A stretch of 5,392 nucleotides of DNA from Pelosinus fermentans (lineage in GTDB: Bacteria; Bacillota; Negativicutes; DSM-13327): the NCBI GenBank assembly GCA_002434245.1, contig DJJR01000065.1, positions 1 through 5,392 of the forward strand, read 5' to 3'. Made by a program: the position numbers and the translations under genes. Below are positions 1 to 3,872 of the stretch, one piece after another (the stretch's first letter is position 1; each line of letters starts with the position of its first letter). Below the pieces are notes generated by a model. That model ran no database searches, was not told the DNA's origin, and worked only from the letters and a program-made list of their open reading frames with translations.

Positions 1-50
1 ATTTTGCTGCAAAACTCAGGTAACATGTGTATATCATTATTAAAAATCAC

Positions 51-86
51 CATTCATGATTACGGTCATCATTCATGATGATGAAT
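51..86. repeat. Short direct repeat CATTCATGAT with overlapping dyad
   Basis: The decamer CATTCATGAT occurs at 51-60 and again at 70-79, 19 bp apart, close to two helical turns. The second copy is also the left arm of a small dyad, ATTCAT (71-76) and ATGAAT (81-86) around GATG. The spacing suits a protein-binding site upstream of the ORF at 124, but no promoter could be assigned with confidence. The same octamer, CATTCATG, recurs twice on the minus strand at 5314-5321 and 5374-5381. A binding-site role is inference only. Confidence 0.35.
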
Positions 87-95
87 CATCTTAGT

Positions 96-120
96 CGTAC
101 CGCCTAAGTGAGTCGGTACG
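96..120 (+). promoter_or_regulatory. Hairpin just upstream of the ORF at 124
   Basis: CGTACCG (96-102) is the exact reverse complement of CGGTACG (114-120), giving a 7-bp GC-rich stem with an 11-nt loop. No T-run follows, so it is not a standard intrinsic terminator. It ends three bases before the ATG at 124, so in a transcript it would occupy the ribosome binding region. It could be a translational block, an attenuator remnant or an operator. Confidence 0.4.
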
Positions 121-123
121 CAG

Positions 124-312
124 ATGGCAATAAATCTACAAAACCTTCCAGCAAAATACCGGAATGCTTCTACTTTTACTGCTTTTTTATTGCTTGGATT
201 TAATTACTATATGCCCATACATGGGATAGATACCCTTAATTCTCTATACCACCGTTCCACTGCATATTCACCGCAGCTGCTCGATCATCATATGTTAGGT
301 ATTATACGTTAA
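124..312 (+). CDS. Hypothetical 62-aa protein (weakly supported)
   Basis: This open frame of 62 codons begins MAINLQNLPAKYRN and has one mildly hydrophobic stretch at about residues 18-31 (TAFLLLGFNYYMPI). I do not recognise a family. No Shine-Dalgarno sequence precedes the ATG, and the 25 bases before it form a hairpin, which argues against efficient translation from this start. In its favour, it ends 14 bases before a better supported ORF on the same strand, so the two could be a small operon. It could equally be a degenerate remnant or chance frame. Confidence 0.3.
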   Translation: MAINLQNLPAKYRNASTFTAFLLLGFNYYMPIHGIDTLNSLYHRSTAYSPQLLDHHMLGIIR

Positions 313-326
313 TTAGAGGTGCGTTT

Positions 327-596
327 ATGGAAAATGACTTATTACAGCAATCAATAATAGATATAGGTCCTGACGTTGTCGATGCGATAGAGGTTTTTCT
401 ATATAGAAACCTTAGTGCAATAATTTCTCCTGACCCATCTATAATATTAACTCCTGCTTTTCGAGCGGCACTTCAAACTGCCCTGAACGATGTCGGTATA
501 CGCCATAACATAGGTTTACCAGATGACCTTAAGGATGTTTTAGATATATTTATTACAGATAATGCTGGCAGCATATCTGTCAGTACCACACCATAA
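327..596 (+). CDS. Hypothetical 89-aa acidic protein
   Basis: The ATG at 327 is preceded by AGAGGTG (315-321) at a 5-base spacing, a credible ribosome binding site. The product is acidic and helix-prone, begins MENDLLQQSIIDIGPDVVDA, and shows a second amphipathic segment around residues 44-56 (PAFRAALQTALND). It has no signal peptide, no membrane segment, no cysteine and no catalytic motif that I can see. The tail is Ser/Thr-rich (SISVSTTP). I do not recognise the family. It lies 14 bases after the weaker 62-aa ORF and 175 bases before the CBO0543-family gene, so it may be alone in its transcript. The call as a real gene rests on length and ribosome binding site only. Confidence 0.55.
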   Translation: MENDLLQQSIIDIGPDVVDAIEVFLYRNLSAIISPDPSIILTPAFRAALQTALNDVGIRHNIGLPDDLKDVLDIFITDNAGSISVSTTP

Positions 597-771
597 TTTT
601 TATCAACTGCTATGGGTTAGTTCAGTTTTTATTGCCTCTATGGTTAAAGCTCGCTTATATCATCGAAATCTTTTGTAGGTTAATCATGTTATCCCGTCCC
701 CTCGTTTATTTAGCATAATTAAAAATTAGTCCAAATAATATATATATGAAACTATCTTAGGAGTAATTTCT
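597..771 (+). other. Intergenic stretch with a weak terminator-like hairpin
   Basis: AACTG (605-609) can pair with CAGTT (623-627) ahead of a T-rich run ending near 632. The stem is only 5 bp with a 13-nt loop, so termination here is doubtful. The rest (to 758) is AT-rich, including a TATATATA stretch near 740-747, without a promoter match that I would defend. AGGAG at 759-763 is the ribosome binding site of the next gene. Confidence 0.3.
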
Positions 772-1230
772 ATGGATTTTTTTTACGCCCGCTTTCTTAT
801 CGCATGGACTTGTTGGCTACTTTTTGCAGACAAAACAAGATGGAAAGAAATGCTCCCTGTTTGTATTTTTGGTTCGTTTTTAGGTTTGATTACTGACCAA
901 TTTACTGATTGGTATATACCTTATTGGGAGTATTACGGTAGTGAACCCAAAATCATAAGAAATCTCATGGACGATTTTGATGTTTATGTTGTTGTTATTT
1001 ATCTTTTTATTCAATGGCTTCCCAAAAAGCGCTTGTTCTCAAATTTGTTCTTTTACTGGTTTGCTTGGACTGCTTTTGCGATTACGATAGAATATAGCCA
1101 TGTGAAAACTGGACATATGACCCATTATCATGGTTGGACATTTTGGCATTCTTATCTATCCGATTGGATCTTATTTTGGATATTCTATCAATTTCATAAA
1201 GGGTTACAATTAGATAAGTTATCGAAATAA
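772..1230 (+). CDS. CBO0543-family integral membrane protein
   Basis: This 152-aa protein is very rich in Trp, Phe and Tyr. I place about five membrane segments near residues 4-19, 27-42, 69-84, 89-107 and 126-142. Its length, spacing and conserved polar residues resemble the CBO0543 family of spore-forming Firmicutes. Those residues include the TDQFTDWY segment at about 41-48, E107 within the fourth helix, the His cluster H115/H118/H120 and the HSYLSD motif at 126-131. The family's biochemical role is not known. The clustered Glu and His near the membrane surface would suit a metal- or proton-linked function, but that is inference. The start is fixed by AGGAG (759-763), 8 bases before the ATG. 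It appears monocistronic, with two hairpins following the stop. Confidence 0.8.
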   Translation: MDFFYARFLIAWTCWLLFADKTRWKEMLPVCIFGSFLGLITDQFTDWYIPYWEYYGSEPKIIRNLMDDFDVYVVVIYLFIQWLPKKRLFSNLFFYWFAWTAFAITIEYSHVKTGHMTHYHGWTFWHSYLSDWILFWIFYQFHKGLQLDKLSK

Positions 1231-1287
1231 TTCATCCCGCCTTTACGCTCTAATGTATATAATTCCTACTTATGGGGCATACTATGC

Positions 1288-1310
1288 TTAGCGACTTCCC
1301 TAGTCGCTAA
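1288..1310. other. Perfect 9-bp hairpin after the CBO0543-family gene
   Basis: TTAGCGACT (1288-1296) and AGTCGCTAA (1302-1310) are exact reverse complements around the loop TCCCT. No T-run follows on the plus strand (ATCTCTCC), so it is at best a weak terminator by itself. It lies 24 bases upstream of a stronger terminator and could be an mRNA 3'-end stabiliser, a tandem terminator or a binding palindrome. Confidence 0.55.
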
Positions 1311-1333
1311 ATCTCTCCATATTCTTTTCTCTT

Positions 1334-1362
1334 AGCTCTCTTACAGAGGGCTTTTTTCTTTT
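1334..1362 (+). terminator. Rho-independent terminator of the CBO0543-family gene
   Basis: AGCTCTCT (1334-1341) pairs with AGAGGGCT (1345-1352), 8 bp with one G-U pair and a 3-nt loop (TAC), followed directly by TTTTTCTTTT. This is a standard intrinsic terminator about 105 bases after the stop codon at 1230, and it separates this gene from the 56-aa gene. Confidence 0.8.
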
Positions 1363-1424
1363 GTGCTAACATACTTTACATGTAATAAAAAACTAGGGGA
1401 AAACTAGTATTAGGAGGTGATTAT

Positions 1425-1595
1425 ATGGATGAAAAAACGGTAATAGATGGCTCCTATACGCGTTATAGAATGCCTACTGAAAAAGGTCTGGAAAAAGACC
1501 TGGAAAATGGAGACGTTGAAAAAGAAGTGTCTCATAAAACCAGTCCTAAAAGCACTACGGAGTCCTACGTATTCGAACATAATTCTGTAAAGTGA
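1425..1595 (+). CDS. Hypothetical 56-aa charged small protein
   Basis: The ATG at 1425 follows AGGAGGTGA (1412-1420), a nearly perfect match to the 16S rRNA tail at good spacing. The frame closes with TGA at 1593-1595, 10 bases before a clear terminator. The product begins MDEKTVIDGSYTRYRMPTEK and ends YVFEHNSVK. It is hydrophilic and rich in Lys and Glu, with no membrane segment or cysteine, and is probably cytoplasmic and largely disordered. I do not recognise the family. Strong signals on both sides make it more credible than the longer antisense frame over 1410-1616. A CATACTTTA match to the sigma-K -10 consensus lies at 1370-1378, but no matching -35 was found, so I do not call a promoter. 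In the leader, ACTAG (1392-1396) can pair with CTAGT (1404-1408). Confidence 0.75.
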   Translation: MDEKTVIDGSYTRYRMPTEKGLEKDLENGDVEKEVSHKTSPKSTTESYVFEHNSVK

Positions 1596-1605
1596 TTTTT
1601 CTAAG

Positions 1606-1631
1606 AGGTCAGCCAAGTGACTGGCCTTTTT
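1606..1631 (+). terminator. Rho-independent terminator of the 56-aa gene
   Basis: AGGTCAG (1606-1612) pairs with CTGGCCT (1621-1627), 7 bp with one G-U pair and an 8-nt loop, followed by a run of five T. It begins 10 bases after the stop codon at 1595, the expected place for a one-gene transcript. Confidence 0.75.
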
Positions 1632-1658
1632 CTATTGACTACCTCTCAACTTTAAACT

Positions 1659-1811
1659 TTACTTACCACGCCCCGCTTCATGAGCTTTTCTGCTTTTTGG
1701 TTCTTCCGCTGCCGAGGCTTTTACTGGAGCGGTTGGAAGAGGTTCGAATATCTTGTCTGAACATATACGATATAAGAGCCATAATCTAATAATGCAGTAA
1801 ATTATCTTCAC
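1659..1811 (-). pseudogene. Possible 50-aa ORF or gene remnant
   Basis: A minus-strand frame from a GTG at 1809-1811 to TAA at 1659-1661 encodes 50 residues. Its second half reads like real protein: IFEPLPTAPVKASAAEEPKS, then a basic tail ending HEAGRGK. The first half is less convincing. The neighbouring frame over 1725-1795 gives a different plausible stretch (LLDYGSYIVYVQTR), as expected of a frameshifted remnant. No Shine-Dalgarno sequence precedes the GTG, which sits at the end of the T-run of the upstream terminator (1816-1840). The stretch 1700-1745 is more GC-rich than its surroundings. I do not recognise the parent protein. I read it as a decayed gene 3' end, though an untranslated chance frame is possible. 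Confidence 0.3.
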
Positions 1812-1815
1812 TCAC

Positions 1816-1840
1816 AAAAAAAAACCAGACCGAAGTCCGG
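1816..1840 (-). terminator. UUCG-tetraloop terminator of the 38-aa gene
   Basis: On the minus strand CCGGAC, the tetraloop TTCG and GTCTGG form a 6-bp stem with one G-U pair, followed by nine T. A C(UUCG)G tetraloop is exceptionally stable, so this is a strong intrinsic terminator. It starts 20 bases after the stop codon of the 38-aa gene (1860-1862), supporting that gene as a real transcription unit. Confidence 0.88.
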
Positions 1841-1859
1841 GGATAAGGTAAAGAGCCGC

Positions 1860-1976
1860 TTAACCATCAAACATTTTAAATGTAAATAATGCAAATAAGA
1901 GCACCATTAACAGAAGGATTGGTATAGGAGTGCGATCATCGGTACGGTGGATTTTAAATAAATCAGTAAAGAACAT
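1860..1976 (-). CDS. 38-aa single-pass membrane small protein
   Basis: The frame opens with ATG (1974-1976), or with the GTG immediately before it. GGGAGG (1986-1991) precedes it at 9 bases from the ATG or 6 from the GTG. The product has a charged N-terminal part (residues 1-16, MFFTDLFKIHRTDDRT) and one hydrophobic helix at about 17-33 (PIPILLLMVLLFALFTF), ending KMFDG. This is a classical single-helix small membrane protein, probably with the charged end in the cytoplasm. I do not recognise a named family. Such proteins in spore formers include several of unknown role, but nothing here ties it to sporulation. The UUCG terminator 20 bases downstream and the strong ribosome binding site make it a confident gene despite its size. 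Confidence 0.75.
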   Translation of the reverse strand: MFFTDLFKIHRTDDRTPIPILLLMVLLFALFTFKMFDG

Positions 1977-2050
1977 CACAGTAATCCTCCCTTAAAAGAT
2001 TTCGTTTAAACTAAACATATCATGAGTGCATAGTTAATGTTTTTAAGTTT

Positions 2051-2081
2051 TTGTAAATTTATCTATACAGCTAGTTTACAA
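2051..2081. repeat. 7-bp inverted repeat with 17-bp spacer
   Basis: TTGTAAA (2051-2057) and TTTACAA (2075-2081) are exact reverse complements. The pair lies 75 bases upstream of the 38-aa minus-strand gene and covers the stop codon of the doubtful 77-aa frame. It could be a regulator site for the 38-aa gene or a weak hairpin. It is AT-rich, so a chance match is possible. Confidence 0.3.
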
Positions 2082-2309
2082 TTCGATTCTGAAAAAAACC
2101 TGAAAAGAATAGTGGTATAGCTCTAATAAAATAATAAAAACCACACACCAGGTCAAACTCGTTAGGAAGCCAAATCTCACTGACCAACAGCCATTCCAAT
2201 AAATAATCTTGCCTTGACGCTCTGCGAATTGTAGGATAGCCGCCTCTTGGTTAGAAGCTTGTACGGCTACCTCTCTCAATGTTGAACTATAATGAGAGAA
2301 AAGCGCCAC
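2076..2309 (-). CDS. Doubtful 77-aa ORF with one membrane segment
   Basis: This frame opens with GTG at 2307-2309, overlapping the TAG of the upstream 52-aa gene by one base (TAGTG), an arrangement sometimes seen with translational coupling. It has no Shine-Dalgarno sequence of its own. Its first codons lie inside the terminator hairpin of the upstream gene, which argues against co-transcription. The protein contains an amphipathic part around residues 18-32 (ASNQEAAILQFAERQ) and one hydrophobic helix at about 47-63 (FLTSLTWCVVFIILLEL), then an aromatic and basic tail. I do not recognise it. It may be a real small membrane protein read through occasionally, or a remnant whose original start is lost. 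Confidence 0.35.
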   Translation of the reverse strand: MALFSHYSSTLREVAVQASNQEAAILQFAERQGKIIYWNGCWSVRFGFLTSLTWCVVFIILLELYHYSFQVFFRIEL

Positions 2310-2323
2310 TAGGGCGCTTTTTT
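2299..2323. terminator. Terminator hairpin containing the stop codon of the 52-aa gene
   Basis: AAAAGCGCC (2299-2307) and GGCGCTTTT (2313-2321) are exact reverse complements with a 5-nt loop. T-runs follow on both strands: TTTTTT to 2323 on plus, and TTTT then CTCTC on minus. The only well-supported gene pointing at it is the minus-strand 52-aa gene, whose last sense codons (KKAP) form the 5' arm and whose TAG lies in the loop. It therefore most likely ends that transcript. Confidence 0.75.
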
Positions 2324-2467
2324 ATTATTTTCTACTATGGTCCTACTGGCATCAGAATTAATACTGATTTTTGCATTCAATGCGGCATAGGCAGTGGTAA
2401 TGTTAGGGAAGACATTCCTTTCTTCAGCTTTAGTAATAGCATCCTCTGATGATTTCTTTTCAGACAT
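2309..2467 (-). CDS. Hypothetical 52-aa hydrophilic small protein
   Basis: The ATG (2465-2467) is preceded by AGGAGGTG on the minus strand (2473-2480), 5 bases away, a very strong ribosome binding site. The product begins MSEKKSSEDAITKAEERNVF and ends IVENNKKAP. It has no cysteine, signal peptide or membrane segment, and its middle (TTAYAALNAKISINSDAS) is Ala/Ser/Asn-rich. The family is not recognised. The gene is unusual in ending inside its own terminator, with the stop codon in the hairpin loop, so there is essentially no 3' untranslated region. Its leader can fold (2497-2529). No confident promoter was found. It is one of three similarly tiny minus-strand genes in this stretch, each with its own terminator. 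Confidence 0.72.
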   Translation of the reverse strand: MSEKKSSEDAITKAEERNVFPNITTAYAALNAKISINSDASRTIVENNKKAP

Positions 2468-2496
2468 ACTCGCACCTCCTAGTAAGAGTGTTTACT

Positions 2497-2529
2497 GTGT
2501 TTTTAGAAACTATTCAGTTATTAGAACAC
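2497..2529 (-). promoter_or_regulatory. Foldable leader upstream of the 52-aa gene
   Basis: On the minus strand GTGTT (2525-2529) can pair with AACAC (2497-2501). Within the loop, AACT (2516-2519) can pair with AGTT (2508-2511) around a 4-nt loop. The structure lies 17 bases upstream of the Shine-Dalgarno sequence. Stems are short and AT-rich, so the support is modest. Confidence 0.25.
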
Positions 2530-2599
2530 CAGTTTTTTTGGCAGCAGCATAAACAGAATACATATGTTACTTGAACTAATTTGTATAGTATAAAATAAT

Positions 2600-2634
2600 A
2601 AAGGCGCCTCACTCAATAAGAGTAAGGCGCCTTT
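2600..2634 (-). terminator. Terminator of the YjcZ-like gene
   Basis: AAAGGCGCCT (2600-2609) and AGGCGCCTTT (2625-2634) pair perfectly. After one mismatch, ACTC (2611-2614) and GAGT (2620-2623) extend the stem around a 5-nt loop. On the minus strand the stem is followed by TTTATTATTTT. It starts 38 bases after the stop codon of the 37-aa gene and insulates it from the 52-aa gene. Confidence 0.8.
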
Positions 2635-2672
2635 TAAGGAATACTGACTAAGCGACGGGCAGGTTTAGGTTT

Positions 2673-2786
2673 TTAGCAAGTAGAACTACAATCATCGTCA
2701 CAGCAGCAGAAAAATAGAAGAAGAATAATGATTATAATGATAAAGCTAGAACCTCCACGTCCGCCACCCCAACCACCAAATCCCAT
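2673..2786 (-). CDS. YjcZ-like Gly-rich, Cys-tailed 37-aa membrane protein
   Basis: The ATG (2784-2786) follows AGGAGG (2795-2800) at 8 bases. The product has three blocks: a Gly-rich head (MGFGGWGGGRGGSS, 1-14), a run of Ile, Leu and Phe forming one membrane helix (15-26), and a tail CCCDDDCSSTC (27-37). The head-plus-helix layout is that of the YjcZ-type small sporulation proteins of Firmicutes. The tail with five cysteines and three aspartates is more unusual and could bind metal or form disulfides (inference). A sigma-K-like promoter at 2826-2854 would place expression in the mother cell late in sporulation, consistent with a spore-envelope protein. The assignment rests on composition and layout, since such short proteins carry little sequence signal. 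Confidence 0.75.
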   Translation of the reverse strand: MGFGGWGGGRGGSSFIIIIIILLLFFCCCDDDCSSTC

Positions 2787-2825
2787 AAATATTTCCTCCT
2801 TTCTGCATGACTGTTTTATTTATTA

Positions 2826-2854
2826 TAGCTTATGCTTCTTAGAAGCTTTTTGTT
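2826..2854 (-). promoter_or_regulatory. Candidate sigma-K promoter for the YjcZ-like gene
   Basis: On the minus strand AACA (2851-2854) is separated by 16 bases from CATAAGCTA (2826-2834). This matches the Bacillus sigma-K consensus mACm, 16-17 bases, CATAnnnTA at every defined position. Transcription would start near 2818, about 32 bases before the ATG. Matching an AT-rich consensus by chance is possible, but the position in front of a YjcZ-like gene supports it. Confidence 0.5.
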
Positions 2855-3029
2855 ACGAGACAAAAAAGGAAAAATAGTCAGGGGGTATTTTTCTTTTCGA
2901 AAAACTCTGGAAAGCTTAAATTTAGTGGAGCGTAAAGCAATTCAAAAAAATATTTCGAAGAAGATTGCTGGTTCTCTTTATGGTACAAAATTGGGGGCTG
3001 ATCATATTGAACTTTTCAGTCCAATATAA
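2832..3029 (+). CDS. Hypothetical 65-aa basic protein
   Basis: This open frame begins MLLRSFLLRDKKGKIVRGYF and is strongly basic. A charged segment NLVERKAIQKNISKKIAGSL lies at about residues 30-49 and the end reads ADHIELFSPI. I do not recognise the family. No Shine-Dalgarno sequence precedes the ATG, which follows a TAG in the same frame by one codon, and the first bases overlap the candidate sigma-K promoter on the other strand. An internal GTG at Val32, preceded by GGAAAG, could start a 34-aa version. The best support is that the stop codon lies within an elaborate plus-strand terminator (2994-3041). It may be a 5'-truncated gene rather than a complete one. Confidence 0.42.
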   Translation: MLLRSFLLRDKKGKIVRGYFSFRKTLESLNLVERKAIQKNISKKIAGSLYGTKLGADHIELFSPI

Positions 3030-3041
3030 ACAGCCCCTTTT
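2994..3041 (+). terminator. Composite terminator at the end of the 65-aa ORF
   Basis: GGGGCTG (2994-3000) pairs with CAGCCCC (3031-3037). Inside it, separated by a symmetrical 3-by-3 internal loop, ATATTG (3004-3009) pairs with CAATAT (3022-3027), and the outer stem is followed by TTTT. The stop codon TAA (3027-3029) is inside the structure. The two nested perfect stems make chance unlikely. Confidence 0.7.
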
Positions 3042-3089
3042 CTCATTCAATCAAAAGAAAGGGTGGAATCTCCCTGCCCATGTGGAGCA

Positions 3090-3491
3090 CTATCCCGTTT
3101 TTGCTAAGGAAGCACGGTTACAGTACTCCTTTGGTTAATACCCGTCTGGCTATGGAATGCACGGGTCAGCGTGGAGTTACTGCTATATCCTACCATGACG
3201 GCAATCTCCATGATGCTGAGGCCAGTGGTCACTAGAAGTTCCTTGGCTTTGCTGATGCGCACATTGCGCAGATAAAGGCTGGGTGGAAAGCCTGTCTGCT
3301 GTTTAAACCAGTCGTTAAAATATGTGACATTGTAATTCTCAAGTTCTGCCAGCTGTGTTACGGTGATGGACTGATCATAGTGTTCAATGATGTAGCGCAT
3401 GGAGGCGATTGTGGTTGAACAATTCTCGATCAGCTTATAATATAAATAAGAATAAAGATAATAAACCGCTTTACTATCAGGACTCTGCTCG
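3090..3491 (-). pseudogene. AraC-family regulator C-terminal half, truncated and frameshifted
   Basis: The minus strand encodes the DNA-binding half of an AraC/XylS-type regulator. Recognisable sequence starts near SPDSKAVYYLYSYLYYKLIE (about 3425-3485) and continues into MRYIIEHYDQSITVTQLAEL. Both helix-turn-helix units follow: the first around TQLAELENYNVTYFNDWFKQ, the second around LSIMEIAVMVGYSSNSTLTR. The usual 150-200 residue sensor domain is missing. Upstream of about 3491 the sequence is that of an unrelated HTH fragment. Near 3131-3138 one base is missing compared with the second AraC fragment at 4405-4500. As read, the protein ends GINQRSTVTVLP at 3104-3106. Restoring a base gives INPKEYCNRASLAKTG with a stop at 3090-3092, matching the family's G-x-x-P-x-x-Y end. 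An internal ATG (3398-3400) would permit a 98-aa product, but no Shine-Dalgarno sequence is evident, so I treat it as a pseudogene. Confidence 0.85.
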
Positions 3492-3622
3492 ATCTAAAAT
3501 ACGATAGCCACCGTTGCACATTTCACTCGGGATTATTTTCTTCTCACACATATCGCGAATAACACGAGCATCAATCCCCGTTTTTTCTGCTAATTGTCTA
3601 CTTAATAGTAGATAGTGATCAT
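3477..3622 (-). pseudogene. Excisionase-type HTH fragment, frameshifted at its start
   Basis: The minus-strand frame ending at TGA (3477-3479) reads YLLLSRQLAEKTGIDARVIR, then DMCEKKIIPSEMCNGGYRIL. It resembles the helix-turn-helix plus small wing of excisionase/MerR-like proteins (LAEKTGIDARVIRDMC, then IPSE, then GGYRI). The frame has no start codon and begins after a TAA at 3627-3629. However, AAGGAT followed by ATG (3620-3622) sits one base out of frame. Adding a single G after that ATG would give MDHYLLLSRQLAEK, a natural start with a ribosome binding site. It stops at about 48 residues, where the AraC remnant begins, a little short for the family (about 60-70). It lies directly after the Cro-like gene (stop at 3632), where excisionase-type genes often sit in prophages and integrative elements. 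The family call is from motif layout. Confidence 0.65.
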
Positions 3623-3631
3623 ATCCTTAAA

Positions 3632-3859
3632 TTATATTTTGTTTATTTTATAGACATCATTATCTAAAAAGATTTCTTTAGGGTGTTCACACCCTAAAGA
3701 ATTAGCAATCTTATATGCTTCATTAACATCTACTCTATCTGCTTCCCCACTTTCTATTCGTCCATATCTTTGCCTATCAATCCCAGCTTCTTTCGCAACA
3801 GTTTTTTTAGAATAACCTAATTTTTCACGAGCAAGGATAAGTCCAATTCTTTTGGCCAC
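3632..3859 (-). CDS. Cro/CI-type (XRE family) HTH regulator, 75 aa
   Basis: The start is GTG (3857-3859) with AAGGAGGTGAT (3863-3873) in front. The first 55 residues are a complete XRE helix-turn-helix domain: ILAREKLGYSKKTVAKEAGI with the recognition part DRQRYGRIESGEA (about 28-40), then NEAYKIANSLG. The tail PKEIFLDND is typical of short XRE proteins. It has no peptidase or dimerisation domain, so it resembles a Cro-like repressor. It is transcribed away from the CI-like gene at 3999 across a region with five operator-like sites, and its own promoter (3891-3919) overlaps two of them, so autoregulation is likely. Its last codons (VYKINKI) are encoded by a sixth copy of the operator sequence. 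The excisionase-like fragment begins 10 bases downstream. Together these point to a lysogeny-type switch of a prophage or integrative element. Confidence 0.88.
   Translation of the reverse strand: MAKRIGLILAREKLGYSKKTVAKEAGIDRQRYGRIESGEADRVDVNEAYKIANSLGCEHPKEIFLDNDVYKINKI
3640..3656. promoter_or_regulatory. Sixth operator-like copy inside the Cro-like gene
   Basis: TGTTTATTTTATAGACA here is an exact 17-base copy, in the same orientation, of the site at 3898-3914 in the divergent promoter region. It overlaps the last seven codons of the Cro-like gene. It may be a distal operator that lets a repressor loop DNA over about 260 bp, or a site controlling the downstream excisionase-like gene. Confidence 0.55.
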
Positions 3860-3872
3860 CTCATCACCTCCT

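Noticed and set aside
2..14. Palindrome TTTTGCTGCAAAA at the window edge
   Set aside because: A one-base loop cannot form a hairpin, and without the upstream sequence no role can be assigned.
1370..1378. CATACTTTA as a sigma-K promoter for the 56-aa gene
   Set aside because: The -10 matches, but no AC-type -35 lies 16-17 bases upstream; that position is the T-run of the preceding terminator.
1410..1616. Minus-strand 68-codon frame
   Set aside because: It is the antisense shadow of the 56-aa gene, which has a perfect Shine-Dalgarno sequence and a terminator; this frame has neither.
1592..1789. Plus-strand 65-codon frame
   Set aside because: It starts at a GTG overlapping the stop of the 56-aa gene, runs straight through that gene's terminator, and has no ribosome binding site.
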